Origin: Henricia sp. BOLD:AAB3569
Lineage: Eukaryota > Echinodermata > Asteroidea > Spinulosida > Echinasteridae
DNA: 64,000 nucleotides
Reading direction: 5' to 3'
Assembly (NCBI GenBank): GCA_037783545.1
Contig: JBBELK010000441.1
Location: forward strand, 1 to 64,000
Numbering within the stretch: position 1 is the stretch's first letter; each line of letters opens with the position of its first letter. The position numbers and the translations under genes were made by a program. This document shows positions 22,318-33,506 of this stretch, piece after piece. The notes under the pieces are model-generated. The model worked only from the letters and a program-made list of their open reading frames with translations, was not told the origin of the DNA and did not search any database.

Positions 22318-22410
22318 TCAACAGCTCGTCAGCAATGCGCGCGCGCCAAATTCGTGCCACGAAATACGCAGTTCCATAGCAAAGTCACGGAGCTGCGTAT
22401 TTTGCAAATA
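22318..22410. mobile_element. Relic of the CTCGTCAGCAATGCGCGCG hairpin family
   Basis: CTCGTCAGCAATGCGCGCGC, AAATTCGTGCCACG and TACGCAGTTCC match the complete hairpin at 50345-50488 in order. Confidence 0.75.
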
Positions 22411-22813
22411 TACACGAATACACAATGTACATAATACATGTATTTATATTCTCTATATAGCGCCCCTTATGGATTTGTTAATTTAAGGGATAAAATAATT
22501 GAGGGGTTTGTCCGGTCGCCTGGTAGTCTAGTGGTGAAGACATTTTACACTTTGTTTGGGTTATTAAATTTTTGTCTGATTCCCGGACCAAAAAATCGAT
22601 CACTAGACTGATTTTAAGGTCCGGAAACCGTCAGTCCGCCATATTGAAACAGGAGGAATTCATTCTTTTCCCGAAGGTTCCCGAACTTACCCGAATGCAC
22701 GTCCGGACGTTATCGTTAATCGTCGGGTACGATTCGTCAGTGTTTCGAGAATTTGAGTTGACGCCGCGTGCCTCTGCTTGTGTAAATATGGTGATGCTAT
22801 ACGGAATTGAAAC

Positions 22814-23126
22814 TACGCAGTGGCTAGTCTTGGCCCAAGACTACTCTAGTCGATATTGGTTTGTATACGCGTTGGCCGTTCCCAGTAGTGCGCCCTCTTG
22901 CAGCACAAGCAGACCAGCCCTTTGCGCGACTAGAGTAGTCTTGGGAATCTCTCCCGGAAGGTTAACTTTTTCTTTGTTTTTGCCTAGGCTTTCCTTGTGA
23001 ACCAATCAGCGAGTGACCCAAATACAGCAGCGCGTCGGATCGCGGAATGCAGCGCGACCCATGGCCAACGCGTACACAAACCAATATCGACTAGAGTAGT
23101 CTTGGGCCAAGACTACGCAGTGGCTA
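22814..23126. mobile_element. Fold-back element with ~65-bp arms
   Basis: The arm CAGTGGCTAGTCTTGGCCCA, AGACTACTCTAGTCGATATT, GGTTTGT is answered inverted at 23060-23126 (CAATATCGACTAGAGTAGTC, TTGGGCCAAGACTA). A third partial copy of the CGACTAGAGTAGTCTTGGG word lies near 22929. Confidence 0.85.
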
Positions 23127-23627
23127 TAGACCTCTCTTTTGCACGTCACAGCTCGAGTTTGGTTGGCAAAAGTATGGAAAACACTCAGGCAAAACCAAAA
23201 CAATATTTTAAACATTTGTACAAATGTTACAAAAATATTTAAAACAGTGCTCCATCTATTAGGAATAAACAAATCAATAACGGGATGCATTTGTCTTTTT
23301 AAAGAATTGTCTAACAGTTTTGATTTGGATCACAAATTATTTCAACAAATTGAAAGTTTTTTGTAACTTGTGGCCGCTCATGCCAACCAGCGCGGTTTGT
23401 TTATCAACAAAAGAAAGGTCTATAGTTACGGTATGTGGAATATGTAGAGCGGGAACCAGTCTATTTTGAATTTAGGCGTTTTACAATATAGAGCGCCAAG
23501 AGTTTCCGTCGGATAGGTTATTTTCTGACTGTGCAGTCGACGTTGGTGCATTTGAAAAAATTGCCTAGTTTTTACACAGAATTAAACTTGTAAGTTGGCC
23601 TATTTTGCACATTATATTAAACCAGGT

Positions 23628-24180
23628 TGTTTTAAAGGCAGTATACATCATTGGTAATCTCGAAAATCAGAAATGTTCACAGATTTACGCCTAACTTACA
23701 CAATATAAACATGATGACCGTAGACAACTTTCCCATAAATGGTTTTGTCTGAAGTGCTATACTTGCCTATACTATAGTCTTTGAGAAATGAGTAAAACAA
23801 TTAGTTTTCGTCTCATGAGACGAAAATTCAATTCGCCCCAAAACCATTTCGCCCAAGTGCCATTTCGCCCCCAAACCACTTCGCCCGAGTGCCATTTCGC
23901 CCCAAATCACTTCGTCTAAACACCACATCGCCCAAATGCCACTTCGCCCCAAAACCACTTCGTGCACAGGCCGTGGTTCAGGGCGAAATGGTTCAGGGCG
24001 AAGTAGTTTTGGGGCGAAATGACTGCAAACCCTTTTTTGACTGTTTTCTCAAACGTTAGACGAAGTACGGAGCTGGTTTTTGCTCAGGTTGGTTTTAATC
24101 ATGCATATCTTCAATCACACAGGGGGATAAAACTATTTGTAACAGTTTACCAATCATGTATACTATCTTTAACAACCTAT
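23628..24180. mobile_element. Fold-back MITE with internal GGGCGAA minisatellite, copy 2
   Basis: TTTAAAGGCAGTATACATCA at left and ACCAATCATGTATACTATCT at right are its terminal repeats. Relative to copy 1 it is inverted. The minisatellite (23828-24022) reverses orientation near 23968. Confidence 0.8.
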
Positions 24181-24229
24181 CAACAGGTTTATACACCAGT
24201 CAATAAAATATATCGATAGTAGACAAATA

Positions 24230-24690
24230 ATCCACAATTCAATTAAATTATGAATGTCAAGTCAGATCATGACAGAAGATAAAGTATCACGTACCTGTAA
24301 CAAGGTTCAAATCAACAACTGATTCGAATTCAAATTCCTCAGCCTTAAATAGTGGAATTCTGAGCGCTGTATTCCTTTCTAAGAACAAAATAAACCGCGC
24401 CTCTTTAAGCGTTAAGTGGGCGTACACATTACGTCACAATATGCATATTCATCAACCAAGTATTTTCACATAAAACCAAAGATTTCTCTAAAGTCAAAGA
24501 TAAAGAATCAAGTTTAATATAACACAACTTCAGAAATATTACATAAAGGATTTCTTAAAGTTTATACAAGTTTCCAAAGACAATTCACATCTTAAACAAT
24601 TAATAAAGTTTCAACGAATCATAACAAGTCTTAGAGTCGATTATGACGTCAGCCATCTTGGACGCATGCAGCTCACACGCACGTAAATAA
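24230..24690. other. Unannotated stretch
   Basis: AT-rich; no exon or repeat ends recognised. Confidence 0.35.
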
Positions 24691-24696
24691 ATGCAC

Positions 24697-24961
24697 ATAA
24701 TAGACAGTTTCGGCAAGCTCAAAATCCGTGCGCGTATACGTATCCGTACCATTTTCAGCTTTGACGTCATCACTTTATGCGGTCTCCTCGTACGTGATGC
24801 GGATCAGCCACACGTAGTACAACGTATGGGAGCCGTTTGACACGGTAGCGGTACGTATAAAATTAATCTCGACTTGTTTACACCAAAATTAGTGTTATGT
24901 CACACGGATACGTCTGCGAACACGTACCATTAAACTGAGATGCCGAAACTGTCTAATGTGC
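24697..24961. mobile_element. MITE with ATAGACAGTTTCGGCA ends
   Basis: ATAATAGACAGTTTCGGCA at left is matched by TGCCGAAACTGTCTAATGT at right. Internal sub-repeats (CGTATACGTATCCGTACC and ACACGGATACGTC) suggest a subterminal array. Confidence 0.85.
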
Positions 24962-25403
24962 GCGTCAAAACTTCCAGCAAAAATTGATCGTTATCTACAG
25001 TAAAAAAGTAGAAATAATTGCTGCATCAAGGTGATAATTAAATAGACAAAATAGCTTTCTCAAAAAGAGGGGTATGTTTTCCAAGTCTAAAATGGTATTA
25101 GTTTGCTGTCGAATAAATAATAATAAAAGTAAGAAGATAAATAAATAATAATACACATCAATTCGTTCTGCAATCAACAAAAATGCAATGAGGTCTGAGC
25201 GGGGCATTTTCGTTACACTAGGCTAAAAAGTGTTTTAAAAAAAAAATATTAGAAAACATTACAATTTGCATAATTTACAGCCTTCAGAGAATAATTATCA
25301 AAATTATTATGTGATCTTAAGTAGTATATTATACCGGGTATTACCAATAATTCATGCATAATGTATATTATTCCCACATTAAAAATAAAAATAAAAAGAT
25401 TTA

Positions 25404-25945
25404 AAGGTAGTCCACATGATTGGTAAACCGTTACAAATAGTTTCATCGCCCTGCGTGATTGAAGATATGCATGATTAAAACCAACCTGAATAAAAGTCAG
25501 CTCCGTACTTTGTCTAACTTTTGAGAAAATAGTCAAAAACTGTGTCATTAATCTCCTGAAAGCTTTACTGTCACTTCGCCCCAAAATCACTTTACCCCAA
25601 AACCACTTCGCCCTGAACCACGAACTGCACACGAAGTGGCGTTTGGGCAAAGTGGTGTTTGGGAAAAGTGGTGTTTGGGCAAAGTGGTGTTTGGGCAAAG
25701 CGGTTCAGGGCAAAGTAGTCCAGGGCGAAGTGGTTTTGGGGCGAAGTGGTTTTGGGGCGAAGTGACCGACATCGTTTGAAAAAATAATTTCTACTCATTT
25801 CTCAAAGACTATAGCACTTAAGACAAAACCGTTTCTGGGGAAGTTTTCTACGGTCATCATGTTTATATTGTGTAAGTTATATGTAAATCAGTGAACATTT
25901 ATGATTTTCGAGATACCAATCATGTGTTATACCTTAAAAATAAAA
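25404..25945. mobile_element. Fold-back MITE with internal GGGCGAA minisatellite, copy 3
   Basis: Ends AAAGGTAGTCCACATGATTG and CCAATCATGTGTTATACCTT are inverted repeats. The minisatellite at 25570-25765 contains units such as GGGCAAAGTGGTGTTT and reverses orientation near 25625. Confidence 0.8.
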
Positions 25946-26483
25946 TGCAAGCAAGCTATTTATTGCAGTTCTCTACAAGAAGTGGTCACATTCCTTCCTC
26001 CATGGGCAAACTCACGCAATTCCTTCCATCACTGAAATGAAACCAAAAAAAAGACATCAAAGTCAAGTAATAAATTAATGGTGTTTGCACATTGCATGTT
26101 GCTCGAGTGTCTTGTGTAACACACTTAAAGGGCCTGTGACATGCTAAACAACTTTGTGCCTAAGCTTTGCTTCATAATGATGGATTACTTGTTCAACAAG
26201 ACATACTATTGTTCGTTTTGATGTAAAATCAATAAAAGGTGGCCTTTTTCAACTTTGAAGATTTCACTGCAATAAACCACAGACAGAGGGCGCTGTTTGG
26301 AGTGCATCACGCAAGGAAGACAGAAGGGAAAAGTTAAGAAAAAACATAAGACTTCAAGTTCGACTTGTGGCAAATTGCTGCGGTTTTCTCCCCCAGTTTT
26401 ATCACGGCTTACAACAGGAAACATGTAAAACAAACTCAAACAGTCATGGATTACAAAAGTTCCAGGACGTTTGAGAAAAAGGT

Positions 26484-26637
26484 GGAATCTTTTGTGCACA
26501 GTTGAATGTGATTTTCCTGTATTTGCCTCTTGTGACATCGTGACCTTGATCATGAATATGCATATTTTCATTAGTTGTGATGTCACATTAGGCAAACACA
26601 GGAAAATCTCATTCAACTGTGCACAAAAGATTTCAGT
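26484..26637. mobile_element. Palindromic MITE (AATCTTTTGTGCACAGTTGA arms)
   Basis: AATCTTTTGTGCACAGTTGA followed by ATTTTCCTGTATTTGCC at left is answered inverted by GGCAAACACAGGAAAATC and TCAACTGTGCACAAAAGATT at right, with few mismatches. Confidence 0.85.
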
Positions 26638-26767
26638 ATTTTCTCCAACTTGCTGAAACTTTTCATTGTAACCCATGATTGTTTAGGTTTGTTTTAAATG
26701 TTGCCTGTTGTAAGCCATTAACAAAAATTTAAGGCTGGAAATTGCAGCAATTTTCCACAATTTCAGT

Positions 26768-29700
26768 TTAAGAACAAGAAAATGTGAATGCCTGTACCTT
26801 TGGGCAGCCACGTGGGACGGTGAAATACTTTGCTGGTTTGCTTATACCCTTGGTGTAGTTGAGATACACAGATTTCAAGAGGGTGGGAACTGTAAGAAAA
26901 ACATGATACAACATGATGTTGCGTTCGCTACTTTGCCCAGTTGCGCCACCATGCAACACCGAGAGAAGAATTGGGTCTACAGGGAAAACCAGAGGGAGTA
27001 TACCAACTGTGCCTTATAGTTCAGCTGGTGAGGCATCTGTCTGGTGAGTCGGAGGTCTCGGGTTCGAATCCCGATAAGGCCGTTATGATTTTTCTTTCAT
27101 CCCAAGTTTGATGATAAAATCATGTAAGAAAGATAACATTTAAATATTGGGTCTTTCTATAAATTAGGGGTCCAATGTTGGTGTCCCCCGTTACATTCTA
27201 CATCTTGTTTTTGTAAATTCAGGACACATTCTTTAAATACTTTCCATCTCAAAGAGAGTACATAAAGTACAATTCGTACAAAATGGTTTAAAAGCCATTT
27301 TAATGATTTTTGTACGAAAAATAACACATCAGGTGTAACGGGGGACACTAAATGTCACACTTTTGGACCCCTAATTTATAGAAAGACCCTATTGATAAAA
27401 AGTAAAATACTACATGCAAAGTGCACCTAGGGCACCATTCAAATTTCTTTTTGTCTTTTTTTCTACCTCCTCCTAATTAGGGTTTTGAATTTTTTATCGA
27501 TAATCAAATATTTGATAAATTTTTCTATTTGAATAGGTTGATGAGTAATGATCAAATTTGGAGAGAAAATAAATTTATTTTTACAAGAGAGGTAGAGTAT
27601 TTGCAAGTTGCTGTAATAATGGTAGAACCAAACATGGAATGAGAAAAATCAAAAAGGTCGTCATATCGGGAATCGATTTGAGACCTCCGACTCACCAGGC
27701 AGGTGCTCTACCAGCTAATATGTGGTATACTCCCTCAGGTTTTCTACCAAGACCTCTGACACACCAGGCATATGCTCTACCAGCTGAGCTAAGAGGCATA
27801 GTGGTATACTCCCTCAGGTTTCCCGCCAAGACCTCTAACACAATGGGCATATGCTCTACCAGCTGAGCTATGGGGCACTCTGTTATATTCCCTCAGGTTT
27901 TCCCAATGAACCCAATTCTTATATGGGCACAAATCCACCAAAGCAAAATGATCTGGGGCCAATTTCACAAAGCTGCTTAGCAGAAAAATTTGCTTAATCA
28001 AACATTTGTTTGCTGTGTAAAAATGTGTTAATAGTCAAAATCGCATGTCAACTTGTGTTGTTCACAAGAATATCTGCTATTCTTGCTAAGAAAACAAGTT
28101 GAAATAAAATGTTGGATTAACCCATTTTTATAAAGCAAACAAATTTTTGATTAAGCAAATTTTTCTGGTAAACAGCTTTATTAAATTGGCCCTCGTGACT
28201 AATCTCAATTATATCGTGTTCGATAAACCTTCTCAACTCCCTGGGGAGCATGCAGCCGGGGCTTCTTGTTACGCACTTAAGAGCTAATCAAACACAAAGC
28301 ACCTTCACTACCCTCACAGGTACCCGTTTGCTCCTCAGAGGAGAGAGGCAATTAATTATGGCAAAGTGCCTTGCTCAAGGGCACATGCACCCTTTGCTAA
28401 ACTGAATGCTCTTACCGCCATCATATTGACCAGTGAATACGCTTCTTATCGGGATGCAATCAGGCACGGAGACAGCAAGCGTCATATTGCCAAAGTCAGT
28501 AGGTTCCGTAATGTAAAACTTGAAAACGTCCTCCGTCAATTTGTGGTCACCAGCGTAATAAGAACCTTGGTATGTCGCATGGTCTGTATAAGATTAATTT
28601 AATTCAAATTTGGTTAATTCAAAATGAGTACAGACAAATCTGCAGGATTGAAATTGTTTTTTTTACATGTCGTAATTATAGGAATAAGTCACTGATGCCG
28701 TTTGCTTCTAAGGCTATACATACCTGGAATGCAATTTAGTATTGCGCCAGGGAGTGCGATTCGGTTGCAAAATCCTGCGTCCACATCAGCATCATAATAA
28801 ACGCCCTATTGAAAATACATTAGTAAAAATGTATGTTTATCAATTTAAAATGACAGCGCCTTATGTGAGTGATTTTGCATAATGGTGATTTGCATAATGG
28901 TGATTTGCATTGTGATTTGCATAATGATTTGGACTGTCGGTTAGGGGCTGTACAAAGTTGTCAACATTTTTATGGTTCTACAGAGCGTATGAAGGGGGTC
29001 AAGGGCGGCCCCCTACGACTCTACATGCACTGCAAAATGTAGGGAGGTAAGTCGTTTACGAGCCCATGCTGGCTGATACGGCCGGTACTCATCCCCATTT
29101 TCTGTGGCATGGAGTGACTAGGAGCTACATGTAATTGCTACATGTACTACTCCTGGATGGGATGCCAGTCCATCGCAGGTCTACCCCCAGCAATAGACTA
29201 TGTAAGTCTCGCGGCAAAGGTCAAATCTGAGCTTCCGGGCACAACACGACTAAAACGCCTATTCCTATAACACGGGCGAGATTTTGTTTTTTGTATATAA
29301 ATTTTTCTGTCCAATCTTAAGTATACAACCGACCCGAAAGTGATTCGGGTAACTAAAATGTTTTTTACAATATATAATACATGCATAATTATCTCTAAAA
29401 ACGATAACAATTTATTAAAATTTCGTGACCTTAAAATTAAATTCCTGCTAGCATATTCTTCATCCAATTTGGAATGGATGACCCAATAAATTTCTCTGCT
29501 AGCATATTCTATATCCAATTTGGAATGGATGACCCAAGTGTGGATTCATGTAAAAATTAATGCTTCGAACTGGGGCACTCTAAAAAAAAAGTCTGCAAGC
29601 TCTACTTTTGGTAGATGGCGTTTCGCCTATCGCTAGCGAGGTCTGTTTGTACACTGTAGGCCTACTGTACGTCGGCTGCTGTGCGTGTTGCATATCTTTT

Positions 29701-32472
29701 GCTGCATGTAGTTTACGATCTTCAAAGATTGACTTGTCGGCTCAGAAAAGATCGTGAATTTTTACATTTCGATTGCTTATTTTTGATTATATACCCCACT
29801 TCAATTGAAATGCAAGATTTTATTTAGAGATACGCGTTTTGGGCCGTAAACAAAATAATCCAAGAATTTCGCTCGCGACGTGCGTTGAAGAGATAGGGTC
29901 TTGTGCCCGGAAATAACAGTGGTCTCGCGCAGTCTCGTACGTTTGCGAGGTCAACTTACATAGTCTATTACATGGTACTGACAAGAAATGTTGATATAAA
30001 GTAGTATTCCTGGAAAGAAAGGGCGGTCTTGAAAAATACTACCCTCTGTAGAACCGTGAAATTGTTGACAACTTTGAACGGCCCTTACTACCGGTACACC
30101 ACAGTTTGGGAAGAAATTTTATAATTTTGTAGCTTTATTTTTTTGATGTTTGCAAATCCTATATGTATATTTCAACAAAAAATTGTTTCAAATTTACTAA
30201 ATTATGTTTATCCTACATGTACTCCTAAAAATTAGAAACTTGTTTTTCAATTTGAGGGCATTTTTTGAAAGTATTTTTATAAATATATGCTATTCTGTCG
30301 GTCGCACATTCTGGCACTTTTGTGACCCGGTGTCATCTGCCTTTGCATACGGGTATATAGCACCGTGACTGGAATGAAAACAAATTCATTCATGCTTAGA
30401 TACATGTACCGTAGTGTACTACATAGACAACGACTTTGTTCCTTTTCTTGTCACCATGGGCACACCATTGTTTTCACTCCAGCCCTACCGGATGTGACGT
30501 GGCAGCGACCGACAGAATACTCAATGCGAATTCGTATAGATGAATTTCACATTAGCCCGGTCTGCGCACTTCCGCATTAAAACGGAGGCTCTTCGTGTCA
30601 AGTCGGTAGTATGCGTGCACTACAAGTATAATATTGTACACTGACTGAGCGTTTAAGTGCACTTTTCTGCCTGGCATTTAGGAGGAGTGATTGTAGGCCT
30701 GTGCATTTTCAAATAATTTACTAAATTTGAAAAATCGGTTTTATTTTCGATCGAATATTCGATATGTGATTTTTTTCTACGATTTTGGCAAAAAAGTCTG
30801 CCGTGAAATAAACTATGTTTTTGCCAGTCTTTGCCCAAAGAGTTTTTTGCAGAATTTATCGTCAGCCCTTGGACTCGTGGTTGCATGCAAATATGACATC
30901 AAAGCGACAATTTCGGCAAAGGAAAAAGAGTTTTCACTTCTTTCTAGCTGAAAGACATCTTTGGTTTGGAGTGGAAAAGCACACACCGAATATTTGATTT
31001 GGTAAAATGCTATTCGAATATTCGATGGATGATCGAGTATTCGAATATTCGATTCGTTAGGCACAGCAGCGTTTGCCCTTAACTTTTTTCCCAACTGGCC
31101 AACAGAGCCAGTTGGCTTAAGTCTTCACTGGCCCGTCAGCATTTCAAGTGGCCCGGTTAACATTTCTGGTTGTTCTTTTTACACACAGTCGACCTTTAAT
31201 GTTTGCAATAACCATATTTGAGTGAATAAATTAGGAAAATTTGGTAGTCATTATGGTTCTCCCCAGTACAAGTTTTATTTCAACTGGACAGCCGGACCAT
31301 TTGGGGAGGCTTTCCAGCTGGCTCGGTCGATTTCAACTGTCATTTGGCCAACGGACCAGTGCTAATTCGAACGCTGCACAGTGCATTCACATACATTCGA
31401 TTTCGTTCACTTCAGTTTGCTTAAGACGAAGAGCCTCGTTATCAAACCCACAAGTGCGCGAAGACTCGTCTTAAATTGGTTAATTTGGGAATCGTCTACA
31501 TACTTTTTTGTAGTCGTAGAGTTTTGTTTCATGCATGACGGCTCCCCCATAGTGCAGAGTTTTCAAGTAAGCCCGACGTTTGTTCGTGAAGTCAAAGGCC
31601 ATTTCCACAGTGGCTGTGGTTAGACTAGGCTTGTTAATTACAAGCTGCGCAATGGATTGCTCTGGAAAAAAAAAAATTCAAACAAACAAACCCAAATTTG
31701 GCAGAAAGACTCGAGTAGTTGATCATGGCTTCAGACATGTCAGACCTTGTGTGCAAAACATGGAAAGAATTCCGTTTACTGGTCGCCATTTATTCTCCTT
31801 ATAATGACTTAGTGGCTACCAGCATGACCAGTATAACAGAATTCATACCGGAAAAATTCTGCCAAAATTTCCGGCATACATGTAGACACACGGCAGATAT
31901 CAGGCGAAGTTTGTTTGGGATTGGGCAGCAGTTTATTGCGCTAGCCATCACGATGTTTTAATGTCCGCCTAGCCGTTTTGTTAAATGGTATTTTTTTTGT
32001 ATACATTGGACAAAGATTTTAAGGAAATTACCTCCTGGAATGAACAGATCATCAAATTCTCTTGCATGCCATCTTTAATTTGTTAAACCTTTGGCCAGTT
32101 ATTCCTGTTTTTACCCCACAATTTCCCTCAAAAGTCAAAACCCTGCCCTCTTTTCACAAAAATAATCTTGTCATTCTGAAGAAATAGATCAAGAGTAACA
32201 CTATAGGAAGTGGTTTGATAAAAATGACACTTCTAATCTCTTATGGAACGGGTAGTAAAAGTAAGGAATGGCGACTAGACACTGCACAATTACAACCACA
32301 TGCATTTTTCATGCACATTATTCCAACTACGTTGCAGATGCGTCAACAAAATTCTAGCAAAACACTCACCCACGTAGGCCTCATACGCGTCTGGAAAACA
32401 GCATTTCTTCTGTGCAAAACATAATGTTACCATCAATGCCAGAAAACAACAGATCGTTGATTTGCGCTCCAT
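26768..32472 (-). CDS. EPDR1-like: Ependymin-related secreted protein (EPDR1-like), four of about five exons recognised
   Basis: Ependymin-related proteins are secreted, disulfide-bonded calycin-like glycoproteins that bind hydrophobic ligands. Exon 1 (32370-32472) gives MERKSTICCFLALMVTLCFA, a signal peptide, then QKKCCFPDAYEAYVG, matching the family start C..P..WEG. Exon at 28724-28805 reads GVYYDADVDAGFCNRIALPG followed by AILNCIP. Exon at 28416-28583 reads ATYQGSYYAGDHKLTEDVF, then LAVSVPDCIPIRSVFTGQYD. The last exon (26768-26889) reads SVYLNYTKGISKPAKYFTVP then RGCPK, and ends in TAA. These parallel human EPDR1 DGVMFQID..TKQCSKM, VKDCYPVQETFTINYS and GIKDPSVFTPPSTC. The last three exons join in frame (both joins phase 1). 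Exon 1 ends in phase 1 but the exon at 28805 starts in phase 0, so an exon of roughly 40 codons between 28806 and 32369 is missing from my reading. The introns hold MITEs and tRNA-like arrays. Confidence 0.8.
27000..27081 (+). repeat. tRNA-derived SINE unit (copy 2)
   Basis: GCCTTATAGTTCAGCTGGTG ... GGGTTCGAATCCCGATAAGG: both polymerase III boxes and a fully paired acceptor stem (GCCTTAT with ATAAGGC), but a poor D arm and anticodon arm. The loop would read GGT (Thr). The GAGGGAGTATACCAACTGTG leader shared with the copy at 4560 marks it as a dispersed repeat. Confidence 0.7.
27149..27389. mobile_element. MITE with GGGTCTTTCTATAAATTAGG ends, copy 1
   Basis: Perfect terminal inverted repeats GGGTCTTTCTATAAATTAGG and CCTAATTTATAGAAAGACCC are flanked by TATT on both sides, a possible target-site duplication. 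The inner arms (GTGTCCCCCGTTAC, GTAACGGGGGACAC) also pair. A second copy is at 38881-39120. Confidence 0.9.
27655..27905 (-). repeat. Tandem array of three tRNA-like SINE units
   Basis: On the minus strand, TAGCTCAGCTGGTAGAGCAT and AACCTGAGGGAGTATACCAC alternate about every 90 bp. Each unit retains an A box and an anticodon-arm-like CTGGTGTGTCAGAGGTCT but only the rightmost-starting ones keep anything like a B box. See the finding on this array. Confidence 0.8.
27953..28198. mobile_element. MITE with GGGCCAATTTCA ends, copy 1
   Basis: GGGGCCAATTTCACAAAGCT and TTTGCTTAATCAAA at left are mirrored by TTTGATTAAGCAAATTTTTC and TTAAATTGGCCCTCG at right. A related element lies at 56672-56908. Confidence 0.8.
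28943..30090. mobile_element. Composite block: MITE of the GTTGTCAACATTTT family split by later insertions
   Basis: The left end AAAGTTGTCAACATTTTTAT followed by GGTTCTACAGAG and the right end CTCTGTAGAACCGTGAAATT followed by GTTGACAACTTTGAACGGCC are the same ends as the 228-bp element at 19945. Here they are separated by about 1.1 kb holding a GATGGGATGCCAGTCCATCG repeat (29040-29190) and another TIR element (29191-29972). Confidence 0.7.
29191..29972. mobile_element. TIR element with AATAGACTATGTAAGT ends
   Basis: CAATAGACTATGTAAGTCTC at left and ACTTACATAGTCTATTACAT at right are inverted. Inner complementarity (TGAGCTTCCGGGCACAA against TTGTGCCCGGAAATAAC) supports one element. It contains a short direct repeat, CTGCTAGCATATTCT, with TCCAATTTGGAATGGATGAC (29445-29537). 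Confidence 0.75.
30690..31060. repeat. AT-rich region with repeated TCGAATATTCGA palindromes
   Basis: TCGAATATTCGA-type words occur at about 30751 and three times at 31010-31050, with TTTGAAAAATC and TGATTTGG near them. This looks like the two ends of a diverged repeat rather than a gene. Confidence 0.5.
31100..32360. other. Intron of the ependymin-like gene, missing exon not found
   Basis: This stretch should contain part of the intron next to exon 1 and perhaps the missing second exon. I tested minus-strand frames after several AG sites and found none that stays open into a donor and resembles the family. GTTGGC and GGCCAAC words near 31090-31350 suggest a repeat. Confidence 0.35.
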
Positions 32473-32758
32473 CCTTGCAGTGGGCCTGTGTTAAAATTTT
32501 GTTCTGCACTATAAAAGTACTAGCGCACTGTACGTGTACTTATAAATGTGATTACTAGTATGATTGTGAAGTGCACCACCAAGAGCCTTCTTTTTTGGGG
32601 GGTGTGTCAACAATTCGCTTATTCCCAGTGCAGCGCGCCTGTAATGTCAACAACTACTCGACCGTATCGCGCGCGTACGCGCACCGACGACTCGGCCTCG
32701 GCCGCATGGTGCATGCCGCGGGTGCGTGGACCGTTATCGGGTTCTTGCTATGACAACA

Positions 32759-33506
32759 TAGTCCGGGAGCCCACTGAGATTTGATGTGACTTTTGCGCCC
32801 AAAAGGTTTGACTGCTAAAATGGGTTGTATGGACCGTGGTAACTGTGGAAAGGCAATTCTTGCAAAACGGGGGTGGTGCGTTTGGGGAGGGGGACGCTGA
32901 CAAAACCCCCAAAAATCGGTTTTAATTAGACTTTCGCGCCCAAGCATAATTCCGGTACCAAATGATAGCTAACAATGTGCCAATCACGAAATTACAACGT
33001 AAGAACGGAAAATATGGTGCGTAATTAATTTAAGAACGGTCTTAATTAGTCAAAAAATCCGTTTTAATTAGACTTTCGCGCCCAAGCACAATTTTGGTAT
33101 CATATGATAGCCAACAGCGTGCTGATCACAAAAATATAACGTAAGAACGGAAAATGTGGTGCAAATTTGGTTTAAGAACGGTCTTAATTAGTGCTAATTT
33201 AGCGCTTGCCGTTAGTAACACTCGAGAAAAGACTAACATGCAGCGAACCACGTGCTCACACACACACATTCGTATGTGGCGCTGGCGCGCGCTAGTCTTC
33301 TCACAGGGCATGTGTAGCTGTATGTGTATGCTGTACAATACAATGTACACAAGCCGTTCGTAAAGCGCGTAGCAAGTATTATGCGACTTCGATATTATAA
33401 AGTATGACTTAGATATTAAAAAGCCGTTGTACATAGCTTATTTTGTTTCTTTTCCATGAGAGAAATGAATCTGTGGCATAGGATTATATCGGTTATAAGA
33501 TAACAT
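32759..33506 (+). repeat. Left arm of a ~750-bp inverted repeat
   Basis: TAGTCCGGGAGCCCACTGAG, CTTTTGCGCCCAAAAGG, TTGTATGGACCGTGGTAAC and the repeated ACGTAAGAACGGAAAAT are all present inverted at 35653-36417 with the same order and spacing. Near-identity over the outer 200 bp contrasts with indels toward the inner ends. Confidence 0.9.

Noticed and set aside
25249-25798. Open frames of 61-149 codons with repeated Phe-Ala-Pro
   Set aside because: They read through the GGGCGAA minisatellite; frames persist only because of the unit sequence.
26206-26676. 156-codon minus frame
   Set aside because: It runs across a palindromic MITE and has no domain or splice support.
27011-27081. tRNA-Thr (GGT) gene
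   Set aside because: The acceptor stem pairs, but the D and anticodon arms are damaged and the shared leader sequence marks it as a SINE.
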